Shown here: piece by piece, positions 19,624 through 30,009 of the stretch
Numbering within the stretch: the stretch's first letter is position 1
Layout of the letters: each line of letters starts with the position of its first letter
From: Pseudomonas benzenivorans
GTDB taxonomy: Bacteria; Pseudomonadota; Gammaproteobacteria; Pseudomonadales; Pseudomonadaceae
Length of the DNA stretch: 64,000 nt
Direction of reading: 5' to 3'
NCBI RefSeq assembly: GCF_024397895.1
Contig: NZ_CP073346.1
Coordinates: 744,001-808,000 of the forward strand
Position numbers and translations under genes: made by a program
Notes under the pieces: model-generated
The model's input: only the letters and a program-made list of their open reading frames with translations
What the model was told of the DNA's origin: nothing
Databases searched by the model: none

Positions 19624-19654
19624 AAAAAGCCGTTACCCAGGTAACGGCTTTTTT
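19624..19654. terminator. Bidirectional intrinsic terminator between DUF2062 gene and lolE
   Basis: Stem AAAAGCCGTTACC with GGTAACGGCTTTT and a two-base loop, A run before and T run after. It lies between convergent genes. Confidence 0.85.
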
Positions 19655-19670
19655 CAGCCCGCAGCTTAGC

Positions 19671-20915
19671 TCACTCGTAGCGCAGCGCCTCGGCCGGCTG
19701 GATTTGCGCAGCGCGCCAGGATGGATAGAGGGTGGCGAGAAAGCTCAGGGCCAGGGCGGCGGCGCAGATCAACAGCACATCGGAGACCAACAACTCGGAC
19801 GGCAGGTTGCTGATGAAATAGACGTCAGAGCTCAGCACCTGCTGGCCACTTAGCCGCTCGACCCAGCCGACCAGCTGGCTCACATTCAGCGCCGCGACGA
19901 CGCCCAGCACGCCACCGATCAGGGTGCCGACCGAGCCGATCACCGTGCCCTGCACCATGAAGATGCCCATGATCTGCCGCGGCGTTGCGCCGAGGGTACG
20001 CAGAATGGCGATGTCGCCGCCCTTGTCGGCCACCACCATGATCAGGGTGGCGATGATATTGAACGCCGCCACAGCCACGATCAGCAGCAACAGCAGGCCG
20101 ATCATGGTCTTTTCCATCTTCATGGCACTGAACAGACTGCCCTGGGTCTGGGTCCAGTCGCTGGCGCGGTACCCCTCGCCCAGCTGCCCGGCGATCTCGG
20201 CCGAGACCTGCGGCGCCTGGTACAGGTCCTTCAGTTTCAGGCGCACGCTCTGTACCTGACCCGGCGCCAGGCGCTGGATCTGCGCAGCATCGGCCACGTT
20301 GATCAGCGCCAGGGAGCTGTCCAGCTCGGCGCCGACCTTGAACACACCGACCACGTTGATGCGCTGCATCCGCGGCACGATGCCCCCCGGTACCGAGCTG
20401 AGCTCGGGCACGATCAGGGCCAGCCTGTCGCCGACATTGAGTTGGAAGCGCCGCGCGGTGATTTCGCCGATCACCACGCCGAACTCGCCGGGACGCAGGT
20501 CGCCCAGACGTCCCTGCACCATGTGCTGAGGCAGAATGGACACCTGCGACTCGAACTGCGGATCGATGCCCTGCAACTGGATCGGCTGCATCGCCCCGCG
20601 GTGTGACAGCATGCCCTCCAGCTCGGCAAAAGGCGCCGCCGCGAGAACCTCGGGGTGCTTGCCGGCTGTCGCGGCGAGCGCCTGCCAATCATCCAATCCC
20701 TGCTCGGCGGCGATACTGGCGTGGGGCACCATGCCGAGAATGCGCGAGCTCATTTCCTTCTGGAAGCCGTTCATCACCGACAACACCACGATCATTGCCA
20801 GCACGCCGAGGGCCAGACCGATCATCGAGGTCAGGGAAATGAAGGAGATGAAGTGATTGCGCCGCTTGGCCCGGGTATAGCGGCTGCCGATGAAGACACT
20901 CAGCGGACGGAACAT
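19671..20915 (-). CDS. lolE: Lipoprotein-releasing ABC permease LolE
   Basis: 414 residues; inner-membrane permease of the LolCDE complex that extracts outer-membrane lipoproteins and hands them to LolA. The N-terminal helix (about 25-50, [21 protein letters not shown]) is followed by a periplasmic domain and three C-terminal helices with FtsX-like [23 protein letters not shown]. It ends [20 protein letters not shown]. The ATG overlaps the lolD stop by one base. It is very similar to the lolC paralogue upstream, so the C/E labels rest on gene order only. Confidence 0.93.
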   Translation of the reverse strand: MFRPLSVFIGSRYTRAKRRNHFISFISLTSMIGLALGVLAMIVVLSVMNGFQKEMSSRILGMVPHASIAAEQGLDDWQALAATAGKHPEVLAAAPFAELEGMLSHRGAMQPIQLQGIDPQFESQVSILPQHMVQGRLGDLRPGEFGVVIGEITARRFQLNVGDRLALIVPELSSVPGGIVPRMQRINVVGVFKVGAELDSSLALINVADAAQIQRLAPGQVQSVRLKLKDLYQAPQVSAEIAGQLGEGYRASDWTQTQGSLFSAMKMEKTMIGLLLLLIVAVAAFNIIATLIMVVADKGGDIAILRTLGATPRQIMGIFMVQGTVIGSVGTLIGGVLGVVAALNVSQLVGWVERLSGQQVLSSDVYFISNLPSELLVSDVLLICAAALALSFLATLYPSWRAAQIQPAEALRYE

Positions 20916-21598
20916 CAGGCGGCCACCAGCTTGCCGTCTTCCAGACGCAGCACCCGATCCATCTGCAGGGCCAGCTGCATGTCATGGGTCACCACCAGGA
21001 AGGCGGTCCGGGACGAGACACTGAGCTCCTTCATCAACTCCTGAATACCCTGGGCGGTATGGTGATCCAGGTTGCCGGTCGGCTCATCAAGCAGCACCAG
21101 GCCCGGTCGATTGACCAGGGCGCGGGCAATCGCCACGCGCTGGCGCTCGCCGCCGGACAACTCCGCCGGCTTGTGCGCCAGGCGATGATCCAGGCCGACT
21201 CGCTCGAGCAGCGCGGTGGCCCGCTGCCGGGCCTCGGCGATGGCCGTGCGGCCGATCAGCAGCGGCATGCAGACGTTTTCCAGGGCGGTGAACTCGGCCA
21301 GCAGGTGATGGAACTGATAGACGAAACCCAGGGCCCGGTTGCGCAGCAGGCCGCGCTCCTTCTCGTTGAGCGCCGACAGCTCTTCGCCGGCCAGCCAGAC
21401 GCTGCCCGTGCTCGGCGTGTCCAGGCCGCCGAGCATGTTCAGCAGGGTACTCTTGCCCGACCCCGAACTGCCGACTATCGCCACCCGTTCGCCGGGATGC
21501 AGCTCGAGGGCCAGGCCGTCGAGCACCACCACCGATTGCGGGCCTTCCTCATAGCTCTTGCCCAGGTTGCGGCAGCTCAGCACGGCCTGATCTTGCAT
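20915..21598 (-). CDS. lolD: Lipoprotein-releasing ABC ATPase LolD
   Basis: 227 residues. Walker [10 protein letters not shown], the signature LSGGERQR, Walker [13 protein letters not shown] and the switch VTHD are all intact. The ATG at 21598 ([14 protein letters not shown]) matches where I recall relatives starting. An ATG at 21628 overlaps the lolC stop by 8 nt and has GGAGG 9 nt upstream, so a 237-residue product is also possible. It powers the LolC/LolE permeases encoded on either side. Confidence 0.93.
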   Translation of the reverse strand: MQDQAVLSCRNLGKSYEEGPQSVVVLDGLALELHPGERVAIVGSSGSGKSTLLNMLGGLDTPSTGSVWLAGEELSALNEKERGLLRNRALGFVYQFHHLLAEFTALENVCMPLLIGRTAIAEARQRATALLERVGLDHRLAHKPAELSGGERQRVAIARALVNRPGLVLLDEPTGNLDHHTAQGIQELMKELSVSSRTAFLVVTHDMQLALQMDRVLRLEDGKLVAA

Positions 21599-21620
21599 GA
21601 CGCGGTCACCCATCAGTTGA

Positions 21621-22871
21621 TTATTCATAGCGCAGCGCCTCCGCCGGCTGGGTACGTGCCGCACGCCAGGCCGGATACAGGGTCGCGAGAAAACTCAGAA
21701 CCAGCGCGGCGGCGCACACCAATAGCACATCGGCCCACATCAGCTGCGACGGCAGGTAATCGATGAAATACACGTCGGCACTGAGGAACTTGATCCCCAG
21801 CAGGCGCTCCAGGCCGGCGACCCCCGCACTGACATTGAGCGCCGCCCAGATTCCCAACAGTGCGCCGATGGCCGTGCCAAACACGCCGATCACCGTACCC
21901 TGGACCATGAAGATCGCCATGATCTGCCGCGGCGTCGAGCCCAGGGTGCGCAGGATGGCGATGTCGCCCTTCTTGTCGGTGACCACCATGACCAGGGTCG
22001 AGATGATGTTGAACGCGGCCACCGCGACGATCAGCAGCAGCAACAGGCCGATGATCGCCTTCTCCATGCGGATCGCCTGGTACAGGTTGCCGTGGGTGCG
22101 CGTCCAGTCGCGGGCGTAGTAGTCACCGTTGCCCAGGGTCTGCGCCAGTTCCCAGGCGGTGCGCGGCGCCTGGAACAGGTCGGCGAATTTCAGCCGCACG
22201 CCCTGCACCTGGCCGGGCTGCCAGCGCTGCAGACGCCCCAGGTCCTGAACGTGGGCCAGGGCCAGGTGACCGTCGATCTCGCCGGCGCCGACGTGGAAGA
22301 TGCCGACCACGGTGAAACGCTTGAGGCGCGGGAACATCCCGGCTGGGGTGACCGTCACCTCCGGCGCGACGAAGGTCACCTTGTCGCCCAGGGCCACGCC
22401 CAACTTGGCCGCCGCCTTGTCGCCGATGACCATGCCGAACTCGCCGGGTGCCAGGTCCTGCAGGCGGCCCTGGCGGAAGAAGTCGCCGATGATCGACACC
22501 TTGGCTTCCTCCTGCGGGTCGATGGCGTTGATCAACACCTTCTGCACCTTGCCGTCGTTGCTCAGCAGGCCCTGCATCTGGCTGAAGGGCGCCGCGGCAA
22601 CCACCTGCGGGTGTTTTAGCGCGCCGGCAGCAAGCTCGCGCCAGTCGGCGAGTGGCGTGGGACTCTCGATCGTGGCGTGGGGCACCATGCCCAGCACGCG
22701 GGTGCGCATCTCATGATCGAAGCCATTCATCACCGACAGCACCAGGATCATCACCAGCACGCCAAGTGCCAGCCCGATCATCGAGGTCAGGGAAATGAAG
22801 GAAACGAAATGGCTGCGGCGTTTGGCGCGCGTGTAGCGCGTGCCGATGAAGACGAACAGGGGTCTGAACAT
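21621..22871 (-). CDS. lolC: Lipoprotein-releasing ABC permease LolC
   Basis: 416 residues, same topology as LolE: one N-terminal helix, a large periplasmic domain and three C-terminal helices with [23 protein letters not shown]. The ATG at 22871 begins [22 protein letters not shown], nearly the same as the LolE start. It is the first gene of lolC-lolD-lolE and divergent from the PilZ gene. The ribosome site is weak. Confidence 0.93.
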   Translation of the reverse strand: MFRPLFVFIGTRYTRAKRRSHFVSFISLTSMIGLALGVLVMILVLSVMNGFDHEMRTRVLGMVPHATIESPTPLADWRELAAGALKHPQVVAAAPFSQMQGLLSNDGKVQKVLINAIDPQEEAKVSIIGDFFRQGRLQDLAPGEFGMVIGDKAAAKLGVALGDKVTFVAPEVTVTPAGMFPRLKRFTVVGIFHVGAGEIDGHLALAHVQDLGRLQRWQPGQVQGVRLKFADLFQAPRTAWELAQTLGNGDYYARDWTRTHGNLYQAIRMEKAIIGLLLLLIVAVAAFNIISTLVMVVTDKKGDIAILRTLGSTPRQIMAIFMVQGTVIGVFGTAIGALLGIWAALNVSAGVAGLERLLGIKFLSADVYFIDYLPSQLMWADVLLVCAAALVLSFLATLYPAWRAARTQPAEALRYE

Positions 22872-22966
22872 GTCGGGGGCTGTTTCGGGGGAAAGAAGAA
22901 CGTCCTTGTGGCGGGGCTTGGCGAGCAGCCTTACACTCAGACCACTACTGCTGCCATGGGTTCGCC

Positions 22967-23539
22967 ATGCCGTCTCAAGATGAAAAAGATCGCCGCGAAT
23001 ACTATCGTATCGACGACACGATCGCACTGGATTTCACCCCGCTGTCCGGCGCCGAAGCCCTCGCCAGTGACGCGCTGCACGACAGTTCGCCGCTGTTCAA
23101 CCTGCTCAGCGACCTGCACCTGATGGATTTCGAGTCGCAGCACCTGTTGCGCCACATCAGCGAACGCGACCGCACCCTGGCCAACTACCTCAAGGTGATC
23201 AACAAGCGCATCGACCTGCTCGGCCAGGCCGTCGCCCAGACCCTGTTGCGCGATATCGGCGCGCCGAAGAAGGTCTGCCTGTCCGAAGGCGGGGTGAGCT
23301 TCAATCATGCGCGACCGGTCGCCATCGACACCCACCTGGCGATCAAGATGGTACTCATGCCCCAGGCCCTAGGGTTGCTGCTGCGGGCCAAGGTCGTCCA
23401 CTGCCGCGAACAGGCCGACGGCCAGTTCGAACTCGGCACCGAGTTCGAAGCGATGACCGACGCACAGCGCCAACTGCTGGCCCGGCATATCCTGCAGAAG
23501 CAGGCCTGGGAGCGCCGCCAGGCCCGTGAACAGTCATGA
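22967..23539 (+). CDS. PilZ-domain protein
   Basis: 190 residues. A RREYYR arginine motif lies at 9-14 and a second PilZ-like motif at about 105-112 (LSEGGVSF), separated by about 90 residues with a predicted helical, coiled-coil-like insert (SERDRTLANYLKVINKRIDLLGQAVAQ). PilZ domains bind cyclic-di-GMP; the second motif departs from the classic D/NxSxxG, so binding is uncertain. The stop overlaps a possible start of the next gene. Confidence 0.82.
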   Translation: MPSQDEKDRREYYRIDDTIALDFTPLSGAEALASDALHDSSPLFNLLSDLHLMDFESQHLLRHISERDRTLANYLKVINKRIDLLGQAVAQTLLRDIGAPKKVCLSEGGVSFNHARPVAIDTHLAIKMVLMPQALGLLLRAKVVHCREQADGQFELGTEFEAMTDAQRQLLARHILQKQAWERRQAREQS

Positions 23540-23556
23540 CCACAAGGATGAGCCCT

Positions 23557-23850
23557 ATGCCCCGTCTTCTAGCCCTGCTCGCCCTGCTGCTGCCCCTGAG
23601 CGGCCATGCCGAGACCCTGCAGATCCCGCTCGGCCAGCAAGGTGCCGCGGCCATCGAACTGCCGCAGCGTGGCACCTCGCAGCGCGCGGTACTCGAGCGC
23701 TACGGCCTGGCCGACCAGGAGCATGCGCCGGTCGGGCAACCGCCGATCACCCGCTGGGACTATCGCGAGTTCAGCGTGTATTTCGAGTATGACCACGTGA
23801 TCAACAGCGTGCGCCACCATCAGCCACGCACCGCCCCCAGCAAGGAGTAA
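23557..23850 (+). CDS. Small exported protein of unknown function
   Basis: 97 residues with a clear signal peptide (MPRLLALLALLLPLSGHA, cleavage after AHA-like GHA). The mature part is about 79 residues with a conserved-looking block GQPPITRWDY followed by FSVYFEYDHVINSVRHH. The ATG at 23557 has AAGGA 8 nt upstream; an ATG at 23536 overlapping the PilZ gene is possible but places extra residues before the signal peptide. It sits between the PilZ gene and the phosphodiesterase gene. I do not recognise a named family. Confidence 0.75.
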   Translation: MPRLLALLALLLPLSGHAETLQIPLGQQGAAAIELPQRGTSQRAVLERYGLADQEHAPVGQPPITRWDYREFSVYFEYDHVINSVRHHQPRTAPSKE

Positions 23851-23852
23851 TC

Positions 23853-24572
23853 GTGACCCTGATTTACGGCCACCGCGGCGCCAAGGGCGAAGCACCGGAA
23901 AACACCCTCGCCAGTTTCCAGACCTGCCTTGACCATGGCGTGCGACGCTGCGAACTGGACCTGCACCTGTCGCGCGACGGCGAGCTGATGGTCATCCACG
24001 ACCCGACCCTGAAGCGCACCACCGGCCACCGCGGCAAGGTGGTGGAACATGATGCCGCCGACCTGGTGCGCTACGACGCGCGCACCTGCGGTCCCGAGTG
24101 GCGCACGCCCTGCCCCATTCCGCGGCTGTCGGAGTTGTTCGAGCAATGCGACTTCGAACACTGGCAACTGGAGGTCAAGAGCGCCTCGAAGGTGCGCGCA
24201 GCGCGCATGGCCAAAGGCATTGCCGAACTGGCCAAGCACCACGGCCTGACCGACAGGATCAGCGTGACCTCGAGCTCGCGGGAGGTGCTGCGCGCGATGC
24301 AGAACCTGCACCCCGAGATTTCCCGCGGCCTGGTGGCCGAACACGCCTGGCTCGACCCGCTGAAAGTGGCGCAACACTATGGCTGCGACCTGCTCGCCCT
24401 GGACTGGACGCTGTGCAGCCCGGAACGCCTCAGCAAGGCGCAGAAGGCCGGCCTGCACGTATCGGTATGGACGGTCAACGATGCAGCGCTGATGCGCCGC
24501 CTCGCCGATTTTGGCGTGGACAGCCTGATCACCGACTTCCCCGGCCGGGCCGTGGCCACACTGTGGCGCTGA
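23853..24572 (+). CDS. Glycerophosphodiester phosphodiesterase family protein
   Basis: 239 residues, GDPD family TIM barrel. GHRGAKGEAPENT at the N-terminus and ELDLHLSRDGELMVIHDPTLKRTTG carry the catalytic His and metal ligands. There is no signal peptide, so it is a cytosolic UgpQ-type enzyme hydrolysing glycerophosphodiesters to glycerol-3-phosphate and alcohol. The start is GTG at 23853 with AAGGAG upstream, two bases after the preceding stop. Confidence 0.92.
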   Translation: MTLIYGHRGAKGEAPENTLASFQTCLDHGVRRCELDLHLSRDGELMVIHDPTLKRTTGHRGKVVEHDAADLVRYDARTCGPEWRTPCPIPRLSELFEQCDFEHWQLEVKSASKVRAARMAKGIAELAKHHGLTDRISVTSSSREVLRAMQNLHPEISRGLVAEHAWLDPLKVAQHYGCDLLALDWTLCSPERLSKAQKAGLHVSVWTVNDAALMRRLADFGVDSLITDFPGRAVATLWR

Positions 24573-24603
24573 GCCTCCCGCGCAGAAGGCAGCACCCGAC
24601 ACG

Positions 24604-24635
24604 AAAAAACCGGCCTCAGGGGCCGGTTTCTTCTT
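24604..24635. terminator. Bidirectional intrinsic terminator
   Basis: Stem AACCGGCC (24608-24615) with GGCCGGTT (24621-24628), A run before and TTTCTTCTT after. It lies between the convergent phosphodiesterase gene and sthA. Confidence 0.8.
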
Positions 24636-24733
24636 GCTGCCTGGTCAGAAACTCTCCCGATTCGGCCACTGCCAGGATCGCGAGTCGCTGAACGGGTCCT
24701 CCCCGACCGGCTCAGGCCACCGGTCGGAGCCGC

Positions 24734-26128
24734 TCAAAAAAGCCGGTTGAGGCCGTCGAACGCGGCCACCCGATAGGCCTCGGCCATGGTCGGGTAGTTG
24801 AAGGTGGTGTTGACGAAGTACTTGATGCTGTTCGCCTCGCCCTTCTGGTTCATGATCGCCTGACCGATGTGCACGATCTCCGAGGCCTGGTAGCCGAAGC
24901 AATGCACACCGAGCACCTCGAGCGTCTCGCGGTGGAAGAGGATCTTCAGCATGCCCACCGGCTCGCTGGAGATCTGCGCCCGCGCCATGCTCTTGAAGAA
25001 CGCCTTGCCCACCTCGTAGGGAATCTTCGCCTGGGTCAGCTCGCGCTCGTTCTTACCGATCGAGCTGATCTCCGGAATGGTGTAGATGCCGGTCGGCACG
25101 TCGTCGACGAAACGCCAGCTGTCATTCTCGACGATATTGCCGGAGGCCGAACGCCCCTGGTCGTAGGCCGCACTGGCCAGACTCGGCCAGCCGATCACGT
25201 CACCGGCGGCGAAGATATTGGCCAGCTCGGTACGGTAGTGCTCATCGACCTCGACCTGGCCACGGCTGTTGACCTCGATGCCGATGTTCTCCAGGCCCAG
25301 TTTGTCGGTATTGCCGGTGCGGCCGTTGCACCACAGCAGGGCATCGGCCTTGATCTTCTTGCCGGACTTGAGGTGCAGGATCACCCCGTTGTCCAGGCCC
25401 TCGATGCGCTCGTACTCTTCGTTATGACGGATCAGCACGTTGTTGTTGCGCAGGTGATAGCCGAGGGCATCGGAGATCTCCGCATCGAGGAAGCTCAGCA
25501 GCTGATCGCGGTTGTCGATCAGGTCGACCAGCACGCCCAGACCGCTGAAGATCGAGGCGTACTCGCAGCCGATGACCCCGGCGCCATAGATGATCAGCCG
25601 GCGCGGCGTGTGGCCGATGCTGAGGATGGTGTCGCTGTCGTAGACGCGCGGGTGGCGAAAATCGACATCCGCCGGGCGGTAGGGGCGCGAGCCGGTGGCG
25701 ATGACGATCTGCTTGGCCACCAGGGTTTCCACCACGCCATTGGGACAGACCACTTCGACGGTCTGCTCGTCGGCGAAGCTGCCGGTGCCGTAGAACAGGT
25801 CGATGCGGTTACGCGCGTAGTAACCGGTGCGCGAGGTGACCTGCTTGCCGATGACCCGCTCGGCGCTCTTGAGTACGTCCGGGAAGGAGAACCAGCGCGG
25901 CTCGCCGATCTGGCGGAACATCGGGTTGGTGTTGAATTGCATGATCTGGCGCACCGAGTGGCGCAGCGCCTTGGAAGGAATAGTGCCCAGGTGGGTGCAG
26001 TTGCCGCCGACTTCGCGCCGGGTGTCGACCACCGCCACCTTGCGGCCGGCCTTGGCGGCATTCATTGCCGCGCCCTCACCTGCCGGGCCGGAGCCCAGCA
26101 CCACTACGTCATAGTTGTAGACCGCCAT
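24734..26128 (-). CDS. sthA: Soluble pyridine nucleotide transhydrogenase (SthA)
   Basis: 464-residue cytosolic flavoprotein that balances NADPH and NADH. FAD motif GSGPAGEG at 12-19. The region equivalent to the redox disulfide reads [14 protein letters not shown] with a single Cys44, the hallmark separating SthA from lipoamide dehydrogenase. NAD motif [10 protein letters not shown] and the second FAD motif IFAAGDVIG are present. It follows the nqr operon on the same strand, 108 nt after nqrM, an apt neighbour for an NADH-oxidising pump. Confidence 0.96.
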   Translation of the reverse strand: MAVYNYDVVVLGSGPAGEGAAMNAAKAGRKVAVVDTRREVGGNCTHLGTIPSKALRHSVRQIMQFNTNPMFRQIGEPRWFSFPDVLKSAERVIGKQVTSRTGYYARNRIDLFYGTGSFADEQTVEVVCPNGVVETLVAKQIVIATGSRPYRPADVDFRHPRVYDSDTILSIGHTPRRLIIYGAGVIGCEYASIFSGLGVLVDLIDNRDQLLSFLDAEISDALGYHLRNNNVLIRHNEEYERIEGLDNGVILHLKSGKKIKADALLWCNGRTGNTDKLGLENIGIEVNSRGQVEVDEHYRTELANIFAAGDVIGWPSLASAAYDQGRSASGNIVENDSWRFVDDVPTGIYTIPEISSIGKNERELTQAKIPYEVGKAFFKSMARAQISSEPVGMLKILFHRETLEVLGVHCFGYQASEIVHIGQAIMNQKGEANSIKYFVNTTFNYPTMAEAYRVAAFDGLNRLF

Positions 26129-26179
26129 GTTTACTCCTTCAGATCACACCGGGGCGCTTATGGCGCGCCCTCGGCAGGA

Positions 26180-26202
26180 CCGGCACTGAAGTGCAGTGCC
26201 GG
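26180..26202 (-). terminator. Hairpin between nqrM and sthA
   Basis: 8-bp stem CCGGCACT (26180-26187) with AGTGCCGG (26195-26202) and a 7-nt loop. No T run follows on either strand, so it may mark the 3' end of the nqr message or stabilise it rather than act as a classic terminator. Confidence 0.4.
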
Positions 26203-26236
26203 CAATCAATCTATCTGCCCACCATGCGTCCGCGCA

Positions 26237-26464
26237 TCAACGCTTGGTCGCGTCGTAGGCCAGGTCGGCGCCCGCATCGCCCTCGGTGCGATTGACCTCC
26301 TCGCACTTCTCGCGACTGCCGCCGCAGATCGAGCACTCCTTCTCGATGCCCAGATTGGCGATGCCACCACAGGACCCGGCGATGGGCTTGCGGCCCATGA
26401 TCACGCCGACGGCCATCAGACCCACCACCAGCAGCATTGTCAGAAAAACCACTACGAAAATCAT
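26237..26464 (-). CDS. nqrM: NqrM, Na+-NQR assembly factor
   Basis: 75 residues: an N-terminal membrane helix (about 3-23) followed by the signature GRKPIAGSCGGIANLGIEKEC and further cysteines (Cys32, Cys44, Cys47, Cys54). NqrM is needed to insert the iron centre between NqrD and NqrE in Vibrio and Klebsiella. Its ATG overlaps the apbE stop by 4 nt, so it is the last gene of the nqr operon. Confidence 0.92.
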   Translation of the reverse strand: MIFVVVFLTMLLVVGLMAVGVIMGRKPIAGSCGGIANLGIEKECSICGGSREKCEEVNRTEGDAGADLAYDATKR

Positions 26465-27486
26465 TGCTCATCTCCTGCGGCAAACAGTTGCTCAAACGCC
26501 GCGGTAGTCTGTGTGACGAAACGCCCGTCATCGCGGATCACGAAAAAGGCGGCGATGTCGGCCTGCTCAGCGTAGGCCAATCCCCGCTCGGGCCCCAGCA
26601 CCATCAATAATGTGGACAACCCATCGGCCCGTAAGGTCGATCGATCGGCCACCGTCACCGCTGCCAACTTGTGGCTGATGGGCGCGCCGGTCTGCGGATC
26701 CAGGGTATGGGAGTAGCGCTTGCCGTTCTCTTCGAAATAGTTGCGGTAGTCGCCGGAGGTGGAGATGCCGTAGCCATCCAGCTCCAGGACCCGCTGCGCC
26801 ACCCGCTCGTCATCACGGGGCGCCTCGATGGCGATGCGCCACGGCTCGCCGCTGGGCTTGCGACCGGCCGCCTTCAGCTCCCCGGTGACATCCACCAGGT
26901 AACGACTGACGCCCAGCTCCCCGAAACGGGCGACGATGCGGTCGACCGTATAACCGGCGGCGATGCTGTTGAGGTCCAGTTGCAGGTCGACGTCCTTGCA
27001 CAGCTGCCCGCCTTCAAGCCGCAGGTGCTGGTGACCGCTGCGCCGCCGCGCCTCGGCCAGCTGCTCGGCAGTCGGCACCTTCTCCACCCGCGCCTGGGGA
27101 CCAAACCCCCAGAGATTGAGCAGCGGCTCCAGGGTCAGGTCGAAGGCCCCGCCACTCTGCTGCGCCAGATCCTGCCCGGCACCCACCAGCTGCAACATCG
27201 CAGCCGGCATCGCCAAGCAGCTGCCCGCCGGTGCCCGGTTGAACTGGGAAATCAGCGAATCGTCGCGGTAGGTGGACATCTGCTGGTCGACCTCGGCGAG
27301 GATCGCCTCGGTCTCGGCCTGCAGAGCAGCGACAGTCGGCGCCCCCTCGGTGCGTACATACTTGACCGTATAGGTACTGCCCATGGTCGGGCCGCCGAAC
27401 TCTTCGACCCGCTCGGAAAACCAGCAGCCCGTTAAGGCGGCCGCCAGGGCGACCGCGATAACGGGCTGGAGTACAGCGTGCAGCAC
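26461..27486 (-). CDS. apbE: FAD:protein FMN transferase (ApbE), lipoprotein
   Basis: 341 residues. It attaches FMN by phosphoester to Thr in NqrB and NqrC, using FAD. The signal sequence ends in the lipobox LTGC with lipid-anchored Cys21. GGPTMGSTYTVKYV, DLNSIAAGYTVD and YSHTLDPQTGAP are ApbE motifs. The start is GTG at 27486, two bases after the nqrF stop; no upstream ATG gives a signal peptide. Its targets (NqrB Thr230, NqrC Thr231) are encoded in the same operon. Confidence 0.95.
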   Translation of the reverse strand: MLHAVLQPVIAVALAAALTGCWFSERVEEFGGPTMGSTYTVKYVRTEGAPTVAALQAETEAILAEVDQQMSTYRDDSLISQFNRAPAGSCLAMPAAMLQLVGAGQDLAQQSGGAFDLTLEPLLNLWGFGPQARVEKVPTAEQLAEARRRSGHQHLRLEGGQLCKDVDLQLDLNSIAAGYTVDRIVARFGELGVSRYLVDVTGELKAAGRKPSGEPWRIAIEAPRDDERVAQRVLELDGYGISTSGDYRNYFEENGKRYSHTLDPQTGAPISHKLAAVTVADRSTLRADGLSTLLMVLGPERGLAYAEQADIAAFFVIRDDGRFVTQTTAAFEQLFAAGDEQ

Positions 27487-27488
27487 GC

Positions 27489-28715
27489 TTAGCCGCCGAA
27501 GTCGTCGAGCAGAATGTTTTCCTGCTCCACACCCAGGTCGACCAGCATCTTGATCACCGCGGCGTTCATCATGGGTGGGCCGCACATGTAGAACTCGCAA
27601 TCCTCGGGGGCCGGATGGTCCTTGAGGTAGTTCTCGTACAGCACGTTGTGGATGAAGCCCTTGAGGCCGGTCCAGTTGTCTTCCGGCTGCGGGTCGGACA
27701 AGGCCAGATGCCACTGGAAGTTCGGGTTCTCGGCCTGCAGTTGATCGTACTCTTCGTTGTAGAAGGCCTCGCGCATGGAGCGCGCGCCGTACCAGAAGCT
27801 GATCTTGCGCGTGGACTTCAGGCGCTTGAGCTGGTCGAAGATGTGCGAGCGCATCGGCGCCATGCCGGCACCACCACCGATGAAGACCATCTCGGCATCG
27901 GTTTCCTTGGCGAAAAACTCGCCGAAGGGTCCGTACACCGTGACCTTGTCACCCGGCTTGAGGCTGAACACCCAGGAGGACATCTGGCCTGGCGGCAGGT
28001 GATCCTTGCCCGGTGGCGGCGAAGCGATACGGATGTTGAACTTCACCAGACCGACTTCTTCCGGGTAGTTGGCCATGGAGTAGGCACGGATCACGGTCTC
28101 CTCGACCTTGGACACGTACTTCCACTGGTTGAACTTGTCCCAGTCGCCGCGGTACTCCTCCTGGATGTCGAAGTCCTTGTAGTGGACGGTGTGCGGCGGG
28201 CACTCGAGCTGCACGTAGCCGCCGGCGCGGAAGTCGACGTTCTCGCCCTCGGGCAGCTTGAGGGTCAGCTCCTTGATGAAGGTCGCGACGTTGGGGTTGG
28301 ACGCCACCGTGCATTCCCACTTCTTCACGCCGAAGACTTCTTCCGGCACTTCGATCTTCATGTCCTGCTTGACCGGGGTCTGGCAGGACAGGCGCCAGCC
28401 CTCGCGGGCCTCGCGCTTGGTGAAGTGCGACTCTTCGGTGGACAGCATCTCGCCGCCACCGGTTTCGACGATGCACTTGCACTGGGCACAGGTGCCGCCG
28501 CCGCCGCAGGCCGAGGACAGGAAGATGTTGTTTTCGGCCAAGGTCTGCAGCAGCTTGCCGCCGGCCGGCACGGTGATGGTTTTCTCGCCGTTGATCTCGA
28601 TGCTGACGTCACCGCTGGAGACCAGCTTGGCGCGCGCCGCGAGAATGATCAGCACCAGCGCCAACACAATGGCGGTGAACATGCCGATCGCCAGGAATAT
28701 CTCGAAATTGATCAT
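27489..28715 (-). CDS. nqrF: Na+-translocating NADH-quinone reductase subunit F
   Basis: 408 residues; NADH entry subunit. An N-terminal membrane helix (about 5-27) is followed by a 2Fe-2S ferredoxin domain with Cys70, Cys76, Cys79 and Cys111. The FAD domain has RAYSMANYP and the NADH domain [11 protein letters not shown], ending in [12 protein letters not shown]. It passes electrons from NADH through FAD and the iron-sulfur cluster to the rest of the pump. It lies 15 nt downstream of nqrE. Confidence 0.97.
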   Translation of the reverse strand: MINFEIFLAIGMFTAIVLALVLIILAARAKLVSSGDVSIEINGEKTITVPAGGKLLQTLAENNIFLSSACGGGGTCAQCKCIVETGGGEMLSTEESHFTKREAREGWRLSCQTPVKQDMKIEVPEEVFGVKKWECTVASNPNVATFIKELTLKLPEGENVDFRAGGYVQLECPPHTVHYKDFDIQEEYRGDWDKFNQWKYVSKVEETVIRAYSMANYPEEVGLVKFNIRIASPPPGKDHLPPGQMSSWVFSLKPGDKVTVYGPFGEFFAKETDAEMVFIGGGAGMAPMRSHIFDQLKRLKSTRKISFWYGARSMREAFYNEEYDQLQAENPNFQWHLALSDPQPEDNWTGLKGFIHNVLYENYLKDHPAPEDCEFYMCGPPMMNAAVIKMLVDLGVEQENILLDDFGG

Positions 28716-28730
28716 CTGTTCATCCCTTCC

Positions 28731-29339
28731 TTACAACTGCACGCCAGAGAAGGACATGAAGCCCAGTGACATCAGGCCGATGGTGATGAAGGTGATGCCC
28801 AACCCCTGCAGCCCGGCTGGAACGTCGCTGTACTTGAGCTTCTCGCGGATCCCCGCCAGGGCGGCGATCGCCAAGGCCCAGGAAACACCGGCACCGATAC
28901 CGTAGACAGTGCTTTCCGCCAGGTTGTAGTCCCGCTCCACCATGAACAGCGAGCCGCCCATGATGGCGCAGTTCACCGTGATCAGCGGCAGGAACACGCC
29001 GAGGGCGTTGTACAAGGCCGGCACGTACTTATCCAGGGTCATCTCGAGGATCTGCACGATCGCCGCGATGACGCCGATGAAGGTCAGCAGGCCGAGAAAG
29101 CTCAGGTCGACCTCAGGCATGCCGGCCCAGGCCAGCGCGCCATCCTTGAGGATATTGGTGTAGATCAGGTTATTGACCGGCATGGTGATACCCAGCACCA
29201 CCACCACGGCGATACCCAGGCCGATCGCCGTCTCGACCTTCTTCGAGATGGCGATAAAGGTGCACATGCCCAGGAAGAACGCCAGCGCCATGTTCTCAAC
29301 GAACACCGCCCGGACGAACAGGCTGATGTAATGCTCCAT
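28731..29339 (-). CDS. nqrE: Na+-translocating NADH-quinone reductase subunit E
   Basis: 202 residues, six membrane helices, NqrDE/RnfAE family. It begins [28 protein letters not shown]; the Cys in FFLGMC and that in [10 protein letters not shown] belong to the conserved set that holds the iron centre at the NqrD/NqrE interface. The ATG overlaps the nqrD stop by one base (TAATG). Confidence 0.96.
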   Translation of the reverse strand: MEHYISLFVRAVFVENMALAFFLGMCTFIAISKKVETAIGLGIAVVVVLGITMPVNNLIYTNILKDGALAWAGMPEVDLSFLGLLTFIGVIAAIVQILEMTLDKYVPALYNALGVFLPLITVNCAIMGGSLFMVERDYNLAESTVYGIGAGVSWALAIAALAGIREKLKYSDVPAGLQGLGITFITIGLMSLGFMSFSGVQL

Positions 29340-30007
29340 TAGTAAGCCTCCTTATTCGAGACCTGTGGGGCCATCTTGTAGGCGTTGCTCTCGACCTGGT
29401 CGGTTTTCCAGCTGCGGATGGCCCAGATGAACAGGCCGATCAGGAAGAAGGCCGAAGGTGGCAGCAGCAGCATGCCGTTGGGCTGGTACCAGCCACCGTC
29501 GTTGACCACCGGAATGATCTCGTAGCCCATCAGCTTACCGGCGCCGAACAGCTCGCGGATGATGCCCAGGGCAATCAGGAATGCGCTGTAGCCCAGGCCG
29601 TTGCCGATGCCGTCGAAGAACGACAAGACCGGCGGGTTCTGCATGGCGAAGGCTTCGGCGCGGCCCATCACGATGCAGTTGGTGATGATCAGGCCGACGA
29701 ACACCGACAGCTGTTTGGACAGACTGAAGGCGTAGGCCTTGAGCACCTGATCCACCACGATCACCAAGGAGGCGATGATCACCATCTGCACGATCATGCG
29801 GATCGAGCTGGGGATCTGGCTGCGGATCATCGAGATGAACAGGTTGGAGAAACCGGTCACCAGGGTCAGCGCCGCGGACATCACCAGGGCGGTCTGCAGG
29901 TTCGAGGTCACCGCCAGGGCCGAACAGATCCCGAGGATCTGCAGGCCGATGGGGTTGTTGTTGAAAATCGGATTGAGCAGGACTTCTTTAATAGTCGGCT
30001 GCGACAT
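29339..30007 (-). CDS. nqrD: Na+-translocating NADH-quinone reductase subunit D
   Basis: 222 residues, six-helix partner of NqrE. Conserved cysteines lie in GICSALAVT and [11 protein letters not shown]. The start is ATG at 30007, two bases after the nqrC stop and preceded by GGAGG; an in-frame TTG six bases upstream is less likely. It forms the sodium path core with NqrB and NqrE. Confidence 0.95.
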   Translation of the reverse strand: MSQPTIKEVLLNPIFNNNPIGLQILGICSALAVTSNLQTALVMSAALTLVTGFSNLFISMIRSQIPSSIRMIVQMVIIASLVIVVDQVLKAYAFSLSKQLSVFVGLIITNCIVMGRAEAFAMQNPPVLSFFDGIGNGLGYSAFLIALGIIRELFGAGKLMGYEIIPVVNDGGWYQPNGMLLLPPSAFFLIGLFIWAIRSWKTDQVESNAYKMAPQVSNKEAY

Positions 30008-30009
30008 GA

